Shown piece by piece: positions 57,176-64,000 of a stretch of DNA of 64,000 nucleotides; the stretch's first letter is position 1, and each line of letters starts with the position of its first letter. The translations under genes and the position numbers were made by a program. The DNA is from Dromiciops gliroides (Eukaryota; Chordata; Mammalia; Microbiotheria; Microbiotheriidae), in contig NC_057862.1 of the NCBI RefSeq assembly GCF_019393635.1, positions 91,826,159 through 91,890,158 of the forward strand, in the 5' to 3' direction. The notes under the pieces were generated by a model that worked only from the letters and a program-made list of their open reading frames with translations, was not told the origin of the DNA and did not search any database.

Positions 57176-57410
57176 AATCCTAAATGAAAATTGGTAATTT
57201 ATAGTCTTTCCTTGCCTAATTGTGATGCTTTAAGGATTGGCGGTTTAGGGGAACAAAATTCACCTATGTTAAAGACAGGCAATTGTTATTATAATTGTTT
57301 AAGGTCCAACTTAAGTAGATTTTTTTTCAATTTAACAATAGCAAACATTTCTGTAGTTTAAAAATAATAAAAGTCTTCATAAATTGATAAAATTGAATTC
57401 TTTTCCAGGT

Positions 57411-57470
57411 TGATGCACTGGATGCTTTAATTGGTCAGTTAGTGAAAGAAAACATCTTGACAAAATAAAT
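57411..57470 (+). other. Orphan terminal-exon-like segment
   Basis: A good 3' splice site (ttgaattcttttccag) is followed by 19 codons reading VDALDALIGQLVKENILTK and a TAA that overlaps an AATAAA signal. Spliced from EIF3A exon 1 (phase 1) it would read GGT TGA and stop at once, so it does not extend EIF3A. It may be chance, a poison or alternative 3' exon, or part of an unrecognised gene. Confidence 0.3.
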
Positions 57471-57678
57471 TTCTTACTGTTTTTATCTTATTCTTCACTA
57501 ATCTTTGTGCTATCCTATTTACCTGGAAATTCTGGTCCTATTAAAAAGGGTGCTTTTTAAGGGAGCTTGCCTTTCCTTTATTGCTCTTTGAGTTTAAAAG
57601 GATGGCAAGAGATTTGAAAGTTTAAAAAACTGAAGCAATAATATACTGGTGTGTTTCCTGAACAAGATTTCTTTAAAT

Positions 57679-57827
57679 TTTTTTTTTTGTGTGGGGCAAT
57701 GAAGATTAAATGACTTACCATGGGTCACACAGCTAGTTAAGTGTCAAGTGTCTGAGGCCAGACCTGAACTCAAGTCCTCCTGAATCCAGGGCCGGTGCTT
57801 TATCCACTGTGCCACCTAGCTACCCCT
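57679..57827 (-). repeat. SINE (WSINE1-like)
   Basis: Antisense copy, somewhat diverged, in EIF3A intron 1. Confidence 0.9.
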
Positions 57828-57999
57828 AAACATAGGATTTTATGGGACAATCTCCTGAGTTGATTCAGGTTTTTTCATTTTTTTCTAATTAAGTCTGACC
57901 CTTAATTTTCAAAAGAAATTATCCTTTTGAAAAGGGAATTAGCGGAAGTATATATGTGTGTACATTTGCACGAAGTGTTGCAAATCGTAGTCCATAGAA

Positions 58000-58146
58000 T
58001 TTTTTTTTTTTGCAGGCAGTGGGGGTTAAGTGACTAGCCCAGGGTCACACAGCTAGTAAGTGTTAAGTGTCTGAGGTCGGACTTGAACTCAGGTACTCCT
58101 GAATCCAGGGCCGGTGCTCTAACCACTGCGCCATCTAGCTGCCCCC
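58000..58146 (-). repeat. SINE (WSINE1-like)
   Basis: Antisense copy flanked by GTCCATAGAAT on both sides. Confidence 0.9.
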
Positions 58147-58691
58147 TGTCCATAGAATATTAAAGGTTACTATATTGTATTCATGCATGGCAGTCTTAAT
58201 TTTAGATATCTTCTATGAAATTATGGTTAGATAGTGGAACTAACATAAGTGAGACAGTCCTCACTTTAATCTTTGTCTTAAAAATGACTTTACAAGTAAA
58301 ACGGTATTTTGCAAATATTGATAGTGGAATAGATTAGTTTAGGATTGGGAAATTGACTAGATTGATTTTATCTAAGGTCCCTTTCATTTATGATATTCTT
58401 TTAATTACTAATCTAGTTGAATTTGATGGGGATACCAGGTCCATTAAGGAGATGAACCATTTAAATCAAGGTACTGGTAGATGTGGCAGTATAACTGGAC
58501 TGCTATGAATGGGACTTAAAATGAGTACTGTGTTGAGAAAAAAACAATAGTACCGCTTTGTTTACATAAACTACTACCATTTAAAGTAACAAATTGGATT
58601 AGGGTTGTTTTTTTGTTGTCTTAAGTGATTTGGATTTGGTTGGGAGTTTGGAATGGGAGAAAGTTGGCATGAGCTATTGAAAATCTGTTTA

Positions 58692-58847
58692 GGGGCAGCT
58701 AGGTGGCACAGTGGATAAAGCACTGGCCTTGGATTCAGGAGGACCTGAGTTCAAATCAAGCCTCAGACACTTGACACGTATTAGCTGTGTGACCCTGGGC
58801 AAGTCACTTAACCCTCATTGCCCTGCAAAAAAACAAACAAAAAAAAA
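58692..58847 (+). repeat. SINE (WSINE1-like)
   Basis: Sense copy flanked by GAAAATCTGTTTA on both sides. CCCTGC-tail subfamily. Confidence 0.92.
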
Positions 58848-59881
58848 GAAAATCTGTTTAAATGAGAATCCTCTAAATTAAAAGTAGGCCATTTCCCCCA
58901 TGAAGACAGAATTGTTTTTTTCATAAATTTAATATGTGAAATGTTGAAAAAAGGTGTGCCACTGTTGAGGCAGTTACTGTAGCTTGTCAGCATTTGAAAC
59001 CAAGATTTGATTGTCTTCATATACAATTATATGAAGTATTCTCTCCACTTCGTTAGAACTTCATTCTAGGTTCTTATGATTTCAGTTTGTACCTAAGATG
59101 GAATTCTCTGCTTTCATAGTTTTCCAGAAGAAAGAATTAGACAGAAAGGATAAAGGAATTTGGGGAAGGAAGTAAAAAGAAGATGGTAGAGAAGAGTGGA
59201 ACAGAAGTCATGTTGAGCGGATAAATTTTAAGTTTCTTAGGGCACAAGGATTTGCTGTGTACTTTGTACTTTGTAGAGGTAGTATGGTGGAATGAACCTC
59301 TGTCTTGTAATTAGGAGACCTTAATTCAAATCCTGGTTCTGGTATTTGTTAGCCAGGTAATTCTGGGCAAAATCATTTGTTGTGTCTAAGTTTCTCACCA
59401 GTTAACAAGTATTGTGTCCACTATGTGGCAGGCACCCTTTTAAGCACTTGGGATACAAGTACAAAAATGAAACAATTTTACCTGCAGTGAATTTATATTC
59501 TTATGGGGGAGACAAGTACATAAATAGGCATACTATAACTACAAAGTTAATCAAGATATATACGGTAGTTAAATACAAGGAAGTTGAGGAAGGGGCACCA
59601 GGAGTTATGGTGGGAGGTTGGGTAAATGAGGAAAGTCTTAATGCAAAAAATGGTGCTTGAGCTGCATCATAAAGGAAAAGAGGGACTCCTTAGGAAGAGG
59701 TAAGGAAGTTATGAATTCTAGCCAGAGAAGAAAACCTGGGCAAAGGCATGGAAATGGTGTTGTGTATGTGAAGAAGACTTGGCCAGTTTGTTTTCCAACG
59801 TGCAGGAAGAATAATAATGTCCAAGTAGACCCAAAAGATAAGTTGGGACCAGGTTGTATGGGGCTTTAAAAGCTTAAAGAG

Positions 59882-60057
59882 AGGGGCAGCTAGGTGGCGC
59901 AGTGGATAGAGCACCAGCCCTGGAGTCAGGAGTACCTGAGTTCAAATCCGGCCTCAGACACTTAACACTTACTAGCTGTGTGACCCTGGGCAAGTCACTT
60001 AACCCCAATTGCCTCACTAAAAAAAAAAAAGACAGAAAAAAAGAAAAGAGAGGAAAA
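59882..60057 (+). repeat. SINE (WSINE1-like)
   Basis: Sense copy close to consensus; AAAAGCTTAAAGAG occurs on both sides. Confidence 0.92.
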
Positions 60058-60150
60058 AAAAGCTTAAAGAGGGGTTTATATTTGATCTTAGAGACAATAG
60101 GAAACCATTAATGTTGAGTAGGGGAATGACATGGTCAGAATGTTTATGGG

Positions 60151-60308
60151 TTTTTTTTTGTTGTTGTTGTTTTTTGTGGGGCAATGAGGGTTAAGTGACT
60201 TGCCTGGGGTCACAGCTAGTAAGTGTCAAGGGTCTGTGGTAAGATTTGAATTCAGGTGCTCCTGAATCCAGGGCTGGTGCTTTATCCACTGCGCCACCTA
60301 GCTGCCCC
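60151..60308 (-). repeat. SINE (WSINE1-like)
   Basis: Antisense copy with a (TTG)n tail. Confidence 0.9.
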
Positions 60309-60699
60309 CTGTCAGATGTGTGTTTTGAGGAAAATTATTTTGGCTGCAATGTGTAGGTTGGACTTGAGTGGGGAGAGATTTGAAGCAGTGATACCAATGA
60401 AGAGGTTTTTGAAATAATCTAGGTGAGAGGTGTTAAGGGCCTTGAACTAAGGTGGTAACTTGATTTTGGAAGACTGTTTTGATTTGAGACGTTGTGAAGG
60501 TAGTGCAGTATTTGACAATTGATTTGATATGTGGATTGAAGGATAGTAAAGGGGTTCAGGATAACGATTAGATGACAAACCTGAGAGACAGGAAGGATGG
60601 TGGTGCCTTCAGCAGAAATAGGGAAGTTTGGAAGAGTGGGGTATTTAGGGTAAAAGATCATTAATTTAGTTGTAGACAGGTTGAGTTTAAGATGTCTCT

Positions 60700-61245
60700 G
60701 GTACATCCATTTTGAAATGTTTAATAAGCGAGTTGTTAATGAAGTACTGAAGCTCAGAGGAGAGACTGGGGCAGGATATAGAGAGGTGATGCATCTCCAT
60801 AGACATAATAGGAGAGTTGATGAGTTTACCAGGAGAGTATAGAGGGAATAGAGTTCCTAGGATAGAACTGTGGGGAATACCTTAAATTAGGGGGGGATGA
60901 TGTCATGGGTAATGAGCAGCCAACAAAGGAGACTGAAAAGGAGGAGAGGAAGGAGGTAAACCAGTAGGAGAAAACGTAGCAAGGAATTAGCTAGAAGAGG
61001 GTGATCAATAGTTTAAAATACAGCGTGTTTTAAGAGGGATGAGGGTTAAAAAGACCATCAGAACAGTTAAGAGATTACTGGAAACTTGAGGAGGGGGGCA
61101 GGTTATGAAAGACTTTGAATGATAAATAGGATTTTATATTTGATTCTGGCATTGCTAGGAAGTTTACTGGAAATACTAGAATTTATGGAATTAAAGGTAT
61201 GACATGGTCAGACCTGCACTTGAGGAATATCAATTTGACACCCAC
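60700..61245 (+). repeat. Long marsupial LINE-like repeat
   Basis: aatgagcagccaacaaagga, gttatgaaagactttgaatg, taggattttatatttgattc, atgacatggtcagacctgca. Confidence 0.6.
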
Positions 61246-61415
61246 ACACTAGATCTTATTACCCATAAGTGTTCTATTTCCCTAATTAGAAACTGACATT
61301 TATCTGACTCTACCAGTCCTCCATCTTCTTTGCCCTAGACCACCAGTTCTACTTCTCAGTACTTTCCCAAGCCATTACATTATTATGGCCCTGACTTTTC
61401 TTCCCTTTCTAAATT

Positions 61416-61641
61416 CAGGGTGGGCCAAAAGTCATGAAGGGGTTTCAATATTTAATGACTCCCTTATTTTTTGTATTAAAATTTTTTTATTGTTATTTTA
61501 AAAATATTTTCATGGCATTTATAATACTATAGCATCATACACAATATATACAGGATATATAGGCTATCTACATGTAGGAAAAAATAATTTTCAAAAAGTT
61601 ATTAAAACATAAGACCCTGTTGTGATTTTTGGCCCATCCTG
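61416..61641. mobile_element. Non-autonomous mariner-like DNA transposon
   Basis: Inverted ends CAGGGTGGGCCAAAAGTCAT and, reversed at the right end, CAGGATGGGCCAAAAATCAC. 226 bp with an AT-rich interior and no transposase. TA follows the right end; the left TA appears mutated. Confidence 0.65.
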
Positions 61642-61649
61642 TACTTAGC

Positions 61650-62429
61650 TGTTGCAGTTCTACACTTAAAACCTTTTCATTCCCATGTCCTATTGCTGCT
61701 TTTCTCTTGGCAAACACCAGCTTTGCATTAGTCCTGCCCCATTCCTCAGTAGGCACTGAATGAAGCTGGAGAATATCTAACAACCATCTTGACTTAGTAC
61801 AAATTTGCTATCCAGGCTCAACTGGGCTCTGAGTGGAGCAAGGCAGTCAATCCCCTTTTATTCTTTCCTAACTGATTTTTTGTCTTATTCCCTATGGAAG
61901 CTCAAGCTCACTATCCCACACTTGTCTTTAAGCTGAGAAACTTGCATCTTTGATGAAAAAAATTGAGGCCATGTGATACGCACATCTTCTCCTCATCTCA
62001 AAACCTCGACATTTTTTCTTATTTTCTCCTTTTCCCCAGAATGACAGAAATAATCCTTGTCAACCTCCCCAACCCTTCTCATCTTCTCTAGCAGGTTACA
62101 TTCTTGATCACCCCCTTATCCTCACAAATCTTCAACCTGTCTCTACTGGTTCTTTCCTTGCTGCTTTCAAATAGTCCATGTATCCCCTATCCTTTTAAAA
62201 GCCTTCACTAGACCCTATCAAACTCTGGTCCTATATTTTTCTCTGGTCAGTCAGCTCAGCAACTTATTAGCTTTGTAATCCTTGGTATATCATTTAACCT
62301 CTCTCAGGCTCATCTCTGTAAAATGCGAATTATATGACCTACTTCACAGAACTGTGAAAAACTTTGTAAAATTTAAAGCATTATTATAAGTGCTAGCTCT
62401 CATTATCCTCCTCTCTCTCTCTCCCCCCC
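61650..62429. other. EIF3A intron 1, unresolved DNA
   Basis: About 780 bp of pyrimidine-rich DNA. The part near 62250-62400 has MIR-like words (agctttgtaatccttggtat, catttaacctctctcaggct). Otherwise nothing recognisable. Confidence 0.45.
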
Positions 62430-62575
62430 TCTTTTTTTGGTGAGGCAGTTGGGGTTAAGTGACTTGCCCAGGGTCACACGGCTAGTAAGTGTCAAGTGTC
62501 TGAGGCCAGATTTGAATTCAGGTACTCCTGAATCCAGGGCCAGTGCTTTATCCACTGCACCACCTAGCTGCCCCA
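62430..62575 (-). repeat. SINE (WSINE1-like)
   Basis: Antisense copy after a short CT microsatellite. Confidence 0.9.
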
Positions 62576-62707
62576 TCTCTTCTCTTTTTAAGCCAAGTAT
62601 CTTGGAAAAAAAAAAGTTACCTTCTCACTATCACTCATTCAACCTATATCTACTATCCAATCAAAATCTGGTAGTTGTTAGATGTTTTCCAGGGCACCCC
62701 CCCCCCC

Positions 62708-62861
62708 CCGCTTTTTTTTTTTTTTTAAAGGCAATGGGGGTTAAGTGGCTTGCCCACGGTCACACTGCTAGTAAGTGTCAAGTGTCTGAGCCCGGATTTG
62801 AACTCAGGTACTCCTGAATCCAGGGCCGGTGCTTTAACCACTGCACCACCTGGCTGCCCCA
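62708..62861 (-). repeat. SINE (WSINE1-like)
   Basis: Antisense copy whose T tail is preceded by a run of 13 C. Confidence 0.9.
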
Positions 62862-62914
62862 CACCCCCATTTTTTAAATGAGATCCATGCCTGGCTCAGT
62901 CTTTATTTTTCCTC

Positions 62915-62982
62915 CCTCCCTTCCTTCCTTCCTTCCTTCCTTCCTTCCTTCCTTCCTTCCTTCCTTCCTTCCTTCCTTCCTT
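62915..62982. repeat. (CTTC)n microsatellite
   Basis: About 16 tetranucleotide units joined to a truncated antisense SINE. Confidence 0.95.
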
Positions 62983-62983
62983 C

Positions 62984-63071
62984 TGCAATTGAAGTTGTGA
63001 CTTGCCCAGGGTCACACAGCTAGTGTGTGTTAAGTGTTTCCTGGGCCAGTACTGTGCTACCTAGCTGTGTC
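62984..63071 (-). repeat. SINE (WSINE1-like), fragment
   Basis: Antisense copy with the central part deleted (gttaagtgt joined to ttcctgggccag). Confidence 0.8.
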
Positions 63072-63084
63072 CCCCCCCCCCCCC

Positions 63085-63234
63085 TTTTTTTTTTTTGGAT
63101 GAGGCAGTTTGGGGTTAAGTGACTTGCCCAGTGTCACACAGCTAGTAAATGTCAAGTGTCTGAGGCTGGGTTTGAACTCAGGTCTTCCTGAATCCAAGGC
63201 CTGTGCTTTATCCACTGTGCCACCTAGCTGCCCC
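63085..63234 (-). repeat. SINE (WSINE1-like)
   Basis: Antisense copy preceded by C and T homopolymer runs. Confidence 0.9.
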
Positions 63235-63594
63235 TCCATTATTTTATTAACTTCTTCCCTCATACATATTGGTCCTAATCTCCCAGTTCCTTAACTTTTC
63301 TATGATTTGACTTCAGTCCATGTCACCTAAATACATAAATGGTAATACCTTTGCCATCACCCACAAATGTACTTCTTCCATATTTATGAACTCTGAAATT
63401 TCCTTATCTGATCAGTCTATTAATACTCTTCTGCCCCGAAACCACTAGCCTTGTTCTTTGCTCTTACCATGACCTCTAATCCCTCAACCCCTTAGTTCTT
63501 TTCCAGGCCATCACCCACGGACTGATTATATTTACCTCTCTTTTGTATCTTGATCCTTGGGTGAACCAGAGATATGGGGTGGTAGCAAGAATGG

Positions 63595-64000
63595 ATGGAT
63601 CAAGCTGTGCATACCCTTTGACCCAGCAATCCCACTTTTAGGTCTTTTGCCCAAAGAAATCATGGAAGGGGGAAAGGGACCCACATGTACAAAAATATTT
63701 ATAGCTGCTCTTTACGTGGTAGCAAGGAATTGGAAGTTGGGGGGGGTGCCCATCAATTGGGGAATGGCTGGACAAGTTGTGGTATATGAATACAATGGAA
63801 TACTATTGTGCTGTAAGAAATGATGAGCAGGAAGAGTTCAGAGAAACCTGGAGGGTCTTACGTGAGCTGATGATGAGTGAGATGAGCAGAACCAGAAGAA
63901 CATTGTACACAGTATCATCAACATTGAGTGTTGACCTACTGTGATGGACTATATTCTTCTCACCAATGCAATGGTACAGAAGAGTTCCAGGGAACTCATG
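63595..64000 (+). mobile_element. Young L1: ORF2 C-terminus and start of 3' UTR, cut by window edge
   Basis: The frame 63557-63823 is open through the L1 ORF2 end (IPFDPAIPLLGLLPKE, then TCTKIFIAALYVVARNWKL and INWGMAGQVVVYEYNGILLC). The first 13 or so codons are pre-insertion flank. The 3' UTR starts as in the 1183 copy and matches it with one mismatch in 87 bases. It is 5'-truncated, so it cannot move by itself. Confidence 0.88.

Larger units (their letters stand above)
59395..60450 (+). repeat. Long marsupial LINE-like repeat with two nested SINEs
   Basis: ctatgtggcaggcacccttt, gatacaagtacaaaaatgaa, tatatttgatcttagagaca, gggaatgacatggtcagaat, gaagaggtttttgaaataat. Interrupted at 59882-60057 and 60151-60308. 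Confidence 0.65.
52746..64000 (+). other. EIF3A: EIF3A intron 1 (partial)
   Basis: It begins GTGAGT and runs past the window end. Besides the repeats listed separately, it contains low-copy AT-rich stretches at 55130-55725, 55863-56900, 58147-58690 and 58850-59395, in which I see no conserved exon of EIF3A. Confidence 0.85.

Noticed and set aside
674..63263. Dozens of frames containing '[22 protein letters not shown]' or '[20 protein letters not shown]' like peptides
   Set aside because: These are translations of the SINE in its two orientations; the same peptides recur at every copy and have no gene context.
63557..63823. 88-codon frame at the right edge as a possible host gene
   Set aside because: It is the C-terminal end of L1 ORF2 (IPFDPAIPLLG motif) in a 5'-truncated insertion.
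1..64000. tRNA genes suggested by B-box-like GTTCAAATCC words
   Set aside because: All lie in SINE heads, which are tRNA-derived; none folds as a complete tRNA in its context.
1..64000. CRISPR array or bacterial-type operons
   Set aside because: The regularly recurring units are dispersed SINEs with A tails and individual target duplications, not spaced direct repeats; gene structure is eukaryotic.

Overview
This window is vertebrate nuclear DNA and almost certainly marsupial. It holds about 51 copies of one tRNA-headed CORE/MIR-type SINE of the marsupial WSINE1/SINE1 kind, together with L1, HAL1-like, L2, L3/CR1 and MIR remnants and several solo LTRs. Many SINE copies have intact target-site duplications (TSDs), so the family was active recently. 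The species cannot be fixed from sequence alone. Introns, CpG-island promoters and very low coding density exclude a microbial or organellar source.

Two protein-coding genes are supported, in divergent order. DENND10 (formerly FAM45A) lies on the minus strand from 21173 leftward. Exons 1 to 6 were reconstructed with consistent splice sites and phases, giving codons 1 to about 232 of a protein of about 357 residues; the last exons lie beyond position 1. EIF3A lies on the plus strand. Its first coding exon is at 52697-52745, and its first intron fills the rest of the window. The gene order DENND10(-) / about 31.5 kb / EIF3A(+) matches the head-to-head arrangement on human chromosome 10q26.

Layout. 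1-21173: DENND10 exons 6 to 1 with introns crowded by SINE and L1 insertions. 20840-21240: DENND10 CpG island. 21230-21785: a homopyrimidine tract of about 550 bp just upstream of DENND10. 21785-52000: intergenic DNA dominated by repeats, including solo LTRs near 28.6, 33.9, 40.9 and 50.3 kb, an LTR-like repeat pair at 26.7 and 44.5 kb, a 109-bp inverted repeat near 37.4 kb, and a composite duplicated patch at 48.16-48.55 kb. 52320-53420: EIF3A CpG-island promoter. 52746-64000: EIF3A intron 1 with SINEs, L2, a mariner-like element and, at the right edge, a young L1.

The two genes are unrelated in function: DENND10 is a DENN protein of late endosomes, and EIF3A is the scaffold subunit of translation initiation factor eIF3. 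No operon, CRISPR array, tRNA gene or new coding system was found. The most unusual structures are non-coding: the chimeric patch at 48.2-48.5 kb, whose junction looks like that of a circle or tandem duplication; the homopyrimidine promoter tract; the foldback repeat; and an L1 with a short 3' transduction.
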